Of a stretch of DNA of 64,000 nucleotides, positions 58,251-64,000 are shown piece after piece. The notes below the pieces were generated by a model. It was not told the origin of the DNA and made no database searches. It saw only the letters and a list, made by a program, of their open reading frames with translations. The stretch is taken from positions 1 through 64,000 of the forward strand of contig NZ_JAUMZV010000006.1 in assembly GCF_030527935.1 (NCBI RefSeq), given 5' to 3'. Numbering within the stretch: position 1 is the first letter of the stretch; each line of letters begins with the position of its first letter. The DNA is from Kingella sp. (in: b-proteobacteria) (GTDB lineage Bacteria; Pseudomonadota; Gammaproteobacteria; Burkholderiales; Neisseriaceae). The translations under genes were made by a program, and so were the position numbers.

Positions 58251-59087
58251 ATGAAAACCTACAAAAAAGCACCCTTGCCCTTTATCGGGCAAAAGCGCAA
58301 TTTCCTAAAACACTTTATCCCGCTGCTGCAACAAAACATCCCTGATGACGGCGCAGGCTGGACAATTGTGGACGTGTTTGGCGGCAGCGGCTTGCTGGCG
58401 CATACCACCAAACGCACCCTGCCCAAGGCGCGCGTGGTTTACAACGACTTTGACGGCTACGCCGAGCGCCTGCTCCATATTGCCGACACCGAGAGACTGC
58501 GCCGACAATGCCTTGCCATTGTAGGCACAGCGGGCAAAGATAACCGGTTAAGCGATGACACCAAAGCCTGCCTGATTGCAGAGATTGAGACATTTAACAG
58601 CTTTGTGGACGTGCAAACGCTGGCAAGCTGGTTTCTGTTCAGCGGCAAACAAGCCAAAGACTGGGCAGATTTAAAAAGCAAAATCTGGTGGAACGGCATT
58701 GCCAAATCACCCTATGCCGAAGCAGCAGACTACTTAGACGGCTTGGAAATCCGCCATCAATGCTTTACCAAGCTGCTGCCCGAATGTGCAGGGCAGACTA
58801 AAACCCTGCTACTGCTTGACCCGCCCTACGTCTCCACTGCACAAGGCGCATACGCCAACGAGCAATATTTCGGTATGGTGCAGTTTCTCAAACTGGCAGA
58901 TAAGATTAAGCCGCCTTTCGTATTTTTCAGCAGCACCAAAAGCGAGCTGCCCGCTTATGTGGATTACGTTTGCAGCACTAAGACGGGCAACTGGCAGGCG
59001 TGGAAAGATTGCCAAAAAGTGGTTGTCAATGCACAGCTGAATTATCAGACTGCGTATGAAGACAATATGCTTTGGACGTTTGACTAA
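58251..59087 (+). CDS. N6-adenine DNA methyltransferase (D12/Dam-like)
   Basis: 278 residues. PFIGQKRNF at 10-18 and DVFGGSGLL at 41-49 bind S-adenosylmethionine; the catalytic DPPY is at 190-193 in LLLLDPPYVS. The order FGG...DPPY is that of D12-class adenine methyltransferases such as Dam and phage enzymes. Lies 93 bases after the cytosine enzyme and before the right end. Target not deducible. Probably an orphan anti-restriction enzyme. Confidence 0.88.
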   Translation: MKTYKKAPLPFIGQKRNFLKHFIPLLQQNIPDDGAGWTIVDVFGGSGLLAHTTKRTLPKARVVYNDFDGYAERLLHIADTERLRRQCLAIVGTAGKDNRLSDDTKACLIAEIETFNSFVDVQTLASWFLFSGKQAKDWADLKSKIWWNGIAKSPYAEAADYLDGLEIRHQCFTKLLPECAGQTKTLLLLDPPYVSTAQGAYANEQYFGMVQFLKLADKIKPPFVFFSSTKSELPAYVDYVCSTKTGNWQAWKDCQKVVVNAQLNYQTAYEDNMLWTFD

Positions 59088-59122
59088 GCTGGCTTTTTGA
59101 GCATAGGTTAAGCCAAAATAAT

Positions 59123-59150
59123 AGCCTGCAAGTGAATATGCTTGCAGGCT
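59123..59150 (+). terminator. terminator of the modification module
   Basis: AGCCTGCAAG and CTTGCAGGCT form a perfect ten-base stem with an eight-base loop, followed by a short T-rich stretch. It lies between the last gene and the end boxes. Confidence 0.7.
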
Positions 59151-59158
59151 GATTTAAA

Positions 59159-59238
59159 TGCAAAAGGTTTTGACGCGGAGATAAAGGCAGTTTGTAAAAG
59201 GTGGTGTCATTTGATGCAAAAGGCGGCGGCGGTTTACA
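59159..59238 (+). other. prophage right end with three transposase-binding-like boxes
   Basis: TGCAAAAGG (59159-59167), TGTAAAAGG (59193-59201) and TGCAAAAGG (59215-59223) precede the terminal TTTACA. The last TGCAAAA is 17 bases from the end, exactly as at the left end. Three sites per end is also the Mu number. Confidence 0.65.
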
Positions 59239-59242
59239 CAAG

Positions 59243-59328
59243 GTTGGACACCTTGCAAGCATTTTTAACGCAGTAGCCGCGTTTTTAGGGCATAAAAGAT
59301 GCCTATGCAAATAATGAATACAGGTTCT
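59243..59328 (+). repeat. right half of the split MITE-like element
   Basis: From GTTGGACACCTTGC to the inverted-repeat end TGAATACAGGTTCT, 86 bases. With the 76-base left half it gives 162 bases, the length of the intact element at 62016-62177. CAAG at 59239-59242 is the duplicated target. Confidence 0.88.
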
Positions 59329-59366
59329 CAATGTGTTGCGGGTTTTTGGGGCGGGTAAAGTTTGGT

Positions 59367-59408
59367 TAGGCAGCCTGAAAAGGCTGTTTTGGGTTTTCAG
59401 GCTGCCTA
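59367..59408. repeat. inverted DUS pair upstream of recO
   Basis: Two oppositely oriented perfect DUS separated by about 14 bases. As it lies before recO rather than after a gene, it may be the terminator of what used to lie upstream. Confidence 0.6.
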
Positions 59409-59444
59409 ATCTATAATCCGCGCTTTTGTTGTGAGGGTGTGGGT

Positions 59445-60203
59445 ATGTCTAGCCGTGTGAATCATCAAACGATTTTTTTGCTGACGACGTTGCCGTGGCG
59501 CGAGAATAGCTTGCGCGTGGAAGCGTTTAGCCGCGATTTTGGGCGGGTGTCGCTGCTGGCGCGCAGTGCGCGGTCGCGTGGCTCGGAGTTGCGCGGGGTG
59601 TTGCTGCCGTTTGTGCCGATTTCGGTGTCTTGGTTTGGCAAGGAAGAGTTGAAAACGGTGCATCGGGCGGAATGGCGCGGCGGCTGGGCGCAACCGAGTG
59701 GGCAGCGGTTGATGAGTGCTTTGTATGTGAACGAGTTGGTGCTGAAATTGACGGTGCGGGAAGATGGGCAGCCTGAATTGTTTGCGGCGTTGCAGGATGT
59801 GCTGCGGGCGATTTGCACGGCGCGGGCGTTTGCCAGCGCGTTGCGTTGCTTTGAGTGGCGTTTGCTGGCGTTGCTGGGCTTTGCGCCTGATTGGGAGCGT
59901 GATGCGGATGGGCGGCGCGTGGCAGCGGATGGGTGGTATGCGGTGCAGCCTGAATTGCCTGTTCAGGCGGTGGATGAGCGCGATGCGGATAGTTGGGGCG
60001 ATGCGGTGGTGGTGCGCGGGGATGTGTTGTTGGCGTTGGGCGCGGGGGATGAAAACGCGGCGCTGGATTGGGCGAGCGCGCGGGCGGTAACGCGCCTGCT
60101 GTTGGATTTCAGGCTGCCTGATGAGATGCACAGCCGCAAGGTGTTGCAGCAGTTGAGTGGGTTGAAAGCTGTGTTGGGCGCGGGCGGGATGGGGACAGCC
60201 TGA
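59445..60203 (+). CDS. recO: DNA repair protein RecO
   Basis: A 252-residue recombination mediator that works with RecF/RecR to load RecA. VNHQTIFLLTTLPWRENSLRVEAFSRDFGRVSLLARSAR-type OB-fold at the N-terminus and a helical C-terminal part; FVPISVSWFGKEELKTVHRAEW is typical. ATG at 59445 has GAGGG seven bases upstream; the GTG at 59439 is less likely. No zinc cysteines are seen, as in many beta-proteobacteria. Confidence 0.9.
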   Translation: MSSRVNHQTIFLLTTLPWRENSLRVEAFSRDFGRVSLLARSARSRGSELRGVLLPFVPISVSWFGKEELKTVHRAEWRGGWAQPSGQRLMSALYVNELVLKLTVREDGQPELFAALQDVLRAICTARAFASALRCFEWRLLALLGFAPDWERDADGRRVAADGWYAVQPELPVQAVDERDADSWGDAVVVRGDVLLALGAGDENAALDWASARAVTRLLLDFRLPDEMHSRKVLQQLSGLKAVLGAGGMGTA

Positions 60204-60366
60204 AACGGGTGTTCGCGTGGGGTGCACTTCTGTTGCACGCCATATTAAACACTGGCTAAACGGTGCGTGGCAGAGCCATACACCCTACGACAACTGTTTC
60301 AGGTTGCCTTGGCGTGGTCGTTAGCAAAAGGCAGCCTGAAACCGCTAAACCACCGCCATACCAAAC

Positions 60367-60400
60367 AAAATCGCCCAAGCGATAAAACTTGGGCGATTTT
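60367..60400. terminator. bidirectional terminator between recO and the entericidin gene
   Basis: AAAATCGCCCAAG and CTTGGGCGATTTT form a perfect 13-base stem with an eight-base loop and A/T-rich flanks on both sides, between convergent genes. No gene lies in 60204-60425. Confidence 0.8.
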
Positions 60401-60425
60401 GCGTTTGCGAACTGCTTGGAAATGT

Positions 60426-60566
60426 TTACATTTTTTCTTTCACATCTTGCGCGGCATTGCTTACGGCGTTGCCTGCTGCGCTCACATCTTTACCTGCGCC
60501 TGAAATGGTGTTGCAAGCGGAAAGGGCAAGCATGGATGTGATGGCGATGAGTACGAGTTTTTTCAT
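60426..60566 (-). CDS. entericidin A/B-like small lipoprotein
   Basis: 46 residues: MKKLVLIAITSMLALSACNT, a lipoprotein signal with Cys18 in LSAC, then ISGAGKDVSAAGNAVSNAAQ and a KEK tail. The Gly/Ala-rich amphipathic helix is typical of the entericidin EcnA/EcnB family; members are antidote/toxin or envelope-stress lipoproteins whose role varies. AGGAG lies just upstream on the minus strand. Confidence 0.88.
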   Translation of the reverse strand: MKKLVLIAITSMLALSACNTISGAGKDVSAAGNAVSNAAQDVKEKM

Positions 60567-60693
60567 GGTTGGTCTCCTAAAAGATTGGGTTAATGCAGCA
60601 AGTTGGCTGCGTGCGCATCATACTGCGTTTTGCGGGGTGGGCGCAATTGGTTTGACTGCGCTGCCCCGCGCCGCATAAGCAGCCTGAAAACGT

Positions 60694-61908
60694 TTACTGG
60701 CGATAGCCGTGCAAGAAGCGGGCTAGGCGGCTGATGGCTTCTTCAATTTGCTCTTTGTGTGGCAGCGTAACCACACGGAAGTGGTCGGGGCTGGGCCAGT
60801 TGAAGCCTGTGCCTTGCACAATCAGCACTTTTTCTTGCGCAAGAAAATCGCGGGCAAATTTCACATCGTCGTGGATGTTGAATTTTTTGGTGTCCAGTTT
60901 GGGGAACACGTAGAGCGCGCCCTTGGGTCGCACGCAGCTTACGCCGTCAATATCGTTGAGCATTTCGGCGGCGGAAATGCTTTGGTCGTAGAGCCGCCCC
61001 CCAGGGACGATAAGGTCGTCAATGCTTTGGTAGCCATTTAATGCGGCGGAAATGCCGTATTGCATGGGGGTATTGACGCAAAGGCGCATGGAAGATAGGG
61101 TGTTTACCCCGTCAATAAAGCCGCTGGCGGCGGATTTGTTGCCTGTAAACACCATCCAGCCTTGGCGGAAGCCTGACACGCGGTAGGCTTTGGATAAGCC
61201 GTTGAAGGTTACGCAGAATACATCGGGGGCGAGCGTGGCGATGTGGTGGTGAACCGCGCCATCGTAAACGATTTTTTCGTAGATTTCGTCGGCGAAAATC
61301 ATCAGTTTGTGCTGGCGGGCAACTTCAACGATTTCTTGCAGCACTTCTTTGCTGTACACCGCGCCTGTGGGGTTGTTGGGGTTGATGATGACGATGGCTT
61401 TGGTTTTATCGCTGATTTTGGATTTGATGTCGGCGATGTCGGGCACCCAATCGGCGGCTTCGTCGCACAGATAATGGCGCACTTTGCCGCCTGAAAGCGT
61501 GGCGGCGGCTGTCCACAGCGGATAGTCGGGCGCGGGGATGAGTATTTCATCGCCATCGTTGAGCAGGGCTTGCATGGTCATCAAGATAAGCTCGGACACG
61601 CCGTTGCCGATGTAAATATCGTTGACATCTACATCTGGAAAATGGCGCGCTTGGTAGTATTGCACGATGGCTTGGCGTGCGCTCAACAGCCCTTTACTGT
61701 CGCAATAGCCTTGCGAAGTGGCTAGATGGCTGATGATGTCTTTGACGATTTCTTCGGGGGCTTCAAAACCGAACGGAGCGGGGTTGCCGATATTGAGTTT
61801 GATGATTTGATGCCCTGCGGCTTCCATTTTCATGGCTTCTTGCATCACAGGACCGCGAATTTCGTAACGAACGTTTTCTAGACGATGGGATTTGGGGAAT
61901 TGTTCCAT
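60694..61908 (-). CDS. alaA: glutamate-pyruvate (alanine) aminotransferase AlaA
   Basis: 404-residue class I PLP aminotransferase. The start EQFPKSHRLENVRYEIRGPV is characteristic of AlaA/YfbQ. IINPNNPTGAVYS carries the substrate/PLP Asn-Pro motif; the PLP lysine is in NGLSKAYRVSGFRQGW near 240. It makes alanine from pyruvate and glutamate. Confidence 0.94.
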   Translation of the reverse strand: MEQFPKSHRLENVRYEIRGPVMQEAMKMEAAGHQIIKLNIGNPAPFGFEAPEEIVKDIISHLATSQGYCDSKGLLSARQAIVQYYQARHFPDVDVNDIYIGNGVSELILMTMQALLNDGDEILIPAPDYPLWTAAATLSGGKVRHYLCDEAADWVPDIADIKSKISDKTKAIVIINPNNPTGAVYSKEVLQEIVEVARQHKLMIFADEIYEKIVYDGAVHHHIATLAPDVFCVTFNGLSKAYRVSGFRQGWMVFTGNKSAASGFIDGVNTLSSMRLCVNTPMQYGISAALNGYQSIDDLIVPGGRLYDQSISAAEMLNDIDGVSCVRPKGALYVFPKLDTKKFNIHDDVKFARDFLAQEKVLIVQGTGFNWPSPDHFRVVTLPHKEQIEEAISRLARFLHGYRQ

Positions 61909-62015
61909 TGTTGCGCTCCGTTTGTTAATAGTGGTTAAGAAGAAGTAAGGAAATGATAATGTACTCTATTTTTCGGGACTTGGGAAGTGGGTTTTGCTGG
62001 GGCAGCCTGAAAATT

Positions 62016-62177
62016 AGAACCTGTATTCATTATTTGCATAGGCAGATTTGATGACATAAAAGCGTGGATACAAGGCAAAAAGCACAGCAAGGTTGAACAC
62101 CTTGCGCGCATTTTTAACGCGGTAGCCGCGTTTTTAGGGCATAAAAGATACCTATGGAAATAGTGAATACAGGTTCT
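62016..62177 (+). repeat. intact 162-bp MITE-like element
   Basis: AGAACCTGTATTCA at the left and TGAATACAGGTTCT at the right are perfect inverted ends. An inner palindrome (AAGGT...ACCTT) is at the centre. There is no coding sequence; the element is non-autonomous and could be mobilised by an unrelated transposase. TTA/TTAA flanks hint at a short target duplication. It lies in the gene-free stretch 61909-62265. Confidence 0.8.
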
Positions 62178-62265
62178 TAATTGGGGGTGGTTTTCAGGCT
62201 GCCTTATTGGGTTAGGCGATTTGGCGACGAGCCGTCGCCGCTCCATTTTTCAGGCTGCCTTATGC

Positions 62266-63300
62266 TTACGCCACCAGCGTCCAGCGCAAGGTTTCGCCTG
62301 CGCACATCGGCACAACGCGCGCGTCGCCAAAGGCAAAGCTCTCGGGCACGCGCTGCTCGCGTTTTTCTAGCGTGATGGTGCGGGTGTTTTCAGGCTGCCC
62401 ATAAAAGCGTGCGCCGTTTTGGCTGGCAAAGGCTTCTAGTTTGTGCAACGCGCCTGCGTCTTCAAAAATTTGCGCGTAGAGCTCTATGGCGTGCGCTGCG
62501 CTGAACATTCCTGCGCAGCCGCAGGCGTTTTCTTTGGCGGCTTGGGCGTGGGGTGCGGAGTCGGTGCCGAGAAAGAATTTGTGCGATTGCTCGCCCATCA
62601 CGGCGTTGATTAGGGCTTGGCGGTGGCGTTCGCGTTTGATAATCGGCAGGCAGTAAAAATGCGGGCGCACTCCGCCCACCAGCAGATGATTGCGGTTGTA
62701 CATTAAATGTTGCGGGGTAATGGTGGCGGCGATGTTGCCGCCCGCTTGGCACACGAGCTGGGCGGCTTCGGCAGTGGTAATGTGTTCAAACACGATTTTG
62801 AGCTGCGGCACTTGCGCCATGATGGGCTGCATCACGCGCTCAATAAAGGCGGCTTCGCGGTCAAAGATGTCAATGCTGGGGTCGGTTACTTCGCCGTGGG
62901 CAAGCAGCAGGATGTTTTGCGCCGCCATTTCGTGCAACACGGGCAGCAGTTTGAATAGGTCGGTTACGCCGCTGTCGGAGTTGGTGGTTGCGCCTGCGGG
63001 GTAGAGCTTGAAGGCGACGATGCCTGCGGCTTTGGCTTGGCGCACCAGCTCGGGCGTGGCGTGGTCGGTGAGATAGAGCGACATCAGTGGCTCAAATGGG
63101 TTGCCCTGCGGCACGGCAGCCTGAATTTCGGCGCGGTAGGCAAGGGCTTGTGCTACGGTGGTAATGGGCGGTTTTAGGTTGGGCATCACGAGTGCGCGCG
63201 CCATTTGGCGGGCGGTGTGTGGCACAACGGAGCGCAGGGCTGCGCCATCGCGAAAGTGGACGTGGAAGTCGTCGGGCTGGATGATGGTTAGGGTTTGCAT
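62266..63300 (-). CDS. pyrC: dihydroorotase PyrC
   Basis: The third step of pyrimidine synthesis, 344 residues. DDFHVHFRDG at 10-19 gives the first two metal-binding His; the carboxylated Lys is in AFKLYPAGATTN near 103; later HGE, VFEHITT and FLGTDSAPH supply other ligands. Length and motifs fit the short-type (class II) PyrC. Start has GGAACCCC-type RBS upstream on the minus strand. Confidence 0.95.
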   Translation of the reverse strand: MQTLTIIQPDDFHVHFRDGAALRSVVPHTARQMARALVMPNLKPPITTVAQALAYRAEIQAAVPQGNPFEPLMSLYLTDHATPELVRQAKAAGIVAFKLYPAGATTNSDSGVTDLFKLLPVLHEMAAQNILLLAHGEVTDPSIDIFDREAAFIERVMQPIMAQVPQLKIVFEHITTAEAAQLVCQAGGNIAATITPQHLMYNRNHLLVGGVRPHFYCLPIIKRERHRQALINAVMGEQSHKFFLGTDSAPHAQAAKENACGCAGMFSAAHAIELYAQIFEDAGALHKLEAFASQNGARFYGQPENTRTITLEKREQRVPESFAFGDARVVPMCAGETLRWTLVA

Positions 63301-63969
63301 GGGGGTTCCTTTGGGGTTGGGCGTTTTGGGGGTGGGTTGGGTGGGTTTCAGGCTGCCTTTTGAGTTGGGGGCGATTTTAGCAATTTGCGCGGGGGGTGTT
63401 GGGGGGATTTTTTTGTGTTGTGGGGTGGGAGTGTGTTTAATCGGTTTTCAGGCTGCATTTGGGGGAATGGGCAGCCTGAAAATAAACCTAGCCCATTTTC
63501 AGGCTGCCTTGAACGGCGTGCGCAGCCAAGCTGCACATCCTACTTGTGTCGTTATTATTTGGCGTGGCTGGTTGGATTGGGTTGTTTGGCGACGAGCCGT
63601 CGCCGCTCCATTTGCGGCAGCTTGAAACCTTTGCAAAACGCCAGCAGCAGCCTGAAAAATTGAGTGTGTAGGGTGGGCAACTTGCTTGCCCACCATGGTG
63701 ATAGCGTTAACGTTTTGGTGGGCAAGTGAATTGCCCACCCTTACATTTGGCGTTTTCAGGTTGCCTCAATCATTCCCCAAAGGCAGCCTGAAAATGGCGT
63801 GCGGATATTTTGGCTGATGATAAATGCCATCCTATTTCATCCAACATTGGGCAACGAGCCATCGCCACTCCATCGGCTATTTGGTTTTGCAAAGGTTTCA
63901 GGCTGCCTAACCCCCCTGTTTATCGCTATAATCGCGTTCAATTCTCATCAAAAAGAACAGGCGGCTGCC
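63301..63969. other. gene-free region dense in DUS and small palindromes
   Basis: No gene is visible. At least six DUS (several degenerate) are present. A palindromic motif GGCGACGAGCCGTCGCC is at 63588-63604, also at 62223-62239 and, diverged, near 63849-63873. Two GGTGGGCAA/TTGCCCACC repeats lie in 63668-63742. TTTTGCAAAGG boxes beside DUS are near 63616-63642 and 63883-63908. TATAAT at 63927-63932 may be the -10 box of the next gene. Confidence 0.6.
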
Positions 63970-64000
63970 ATGAATTTTTTGTTGTTTGTTGTCGTGCCTA
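63970..64000 (+). CDS. start of a CDS cut by the window edge
   Basis: ATG at 63970 gives MNFLLFVVVP with the frame open to the edge; a hydrophobic start suggests a membrane protein or signal peptide. A TATAAT lies 37 bases upstream. Only ten codons are visible, so no identity can be given. Confidence 0.45.
   Translation, partial: MNFLLFVVVP

Larger units (their letters stand above)
22834..59238 (+). mobile_element. Mu-like transposable prophage, 36,405 bp
   Basis: Ends are TGTGGGGG at 22834 and TTTACA at 59238, the TG...CA form of Mu-type transposition. CAAG (22830-22833) is repeated at 59239-59242 as a target duplication; Mu usually makes five bases, so one may have changed. Joining the flanks rebuilds a complete 162-bp MITE, which proves the ends. 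Gene order runs repressor, ner, A, B, early genes, gemA, mor, lysis, head, tail, com-methyltransferases, like Mu. All core modules look intact, so it may be inducible. There is no mom, Gam or invertible fibre cassette that I can see. Confidence 0.96.

Noticed and set aside
61935..62246. 103-codon minus-strand frame over the intact MITE
   Set aside because: It translates the repeat and a DUS; no RBS or protein-like pattern.
63158..63625. 155-codon plus-strand frame from within pyrC into the repeat region
   Set aside because: Antisense to pyrC at its start and then runs through DUS and low-complexity G-rich DNA.
1..64000. CRISPR array
   Set aside because: The many short repeats are DUS and palindromes at irregular distances, not regularly spaced direct repeats.

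Overview
This is a chromosomal window from a Kingella-like member of the Neisseriaceae. The main evidence is dozens of copies of the 12-mer AGGCAGCCTGAA, the AG-kingDUS DNA-uptake dialect. Neisserial gene content and order agree (pilF-pilG-pilD-coaE-zapD, lolC-lolD, DMP19-like protein), as do dRS3-like palindromes. GC looks moderate to high for the genus; the species cannot be named from the sequence.

Layout. 1-22.7 kb is host core: DMP19-like gene, mutY, iscX, metZ, a DUF2788 protein, yciB-yciI-bolA, a periplasmic parvulin, ccoI, rarA, a membrane protein followed by murD, a META-domain lipoprotein, yciO, pncC, zapD, coaE, the type IV pilus genes pilD-pilG-pilF, two identical tRNA-Thr(UGU) genes, and lolC-lolD. 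Host genes resume at 59.4 kb with recO, an entericidin-like lipoprotein, alaA and pyrC; a new gene starts at the right edge. Intergenic spaces are full of inverted DUS pairs that probably act as terminators.

22834-59238 (36,405 bp) is a complete-looking Mu-like transposable prophage. It sits inside a 162-bp inverted-repeat element (MITE-like) whose halves flank it and whose intact sister lies at 62016-62177. The order is Mu-like: leftward S24 repressor, six-site operator region, ner, transposase A, target activator B, a block of small early ORFs, a probable cargo gene, gemA, mor, lysis cassette (endolysin, small membrane proteins, Rz/Rz1), terminase, portal, MuF with a C-terminal toxin-like domain, capsid, contractile tail with a probable gp41/42 frameshift, baseplate, tail fibre, and a right-end DNA-modification module.

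The most interesting parts are these. (1) The right end has com followed by a C5-cytosine and an N6-adenine methyltransferase instead of mom; each methyltransferase start lies in or beside a perfect inverted repeat that could sequester it, as in Com control of mom. (2) A tandem pair of tRNA-like sequences lies on the strand opposite the late genes, with a possible promoter and terminator. (3) The MuF protein has a toxin-like tail. (4) The early promoter region has a six-site operator array. (5) The prophage has roughly thirty perfect host-dialect DUS, several of which supply stop codons or lie in ribosome-binding spacers, which suggests long residence in DUS-using hosts.
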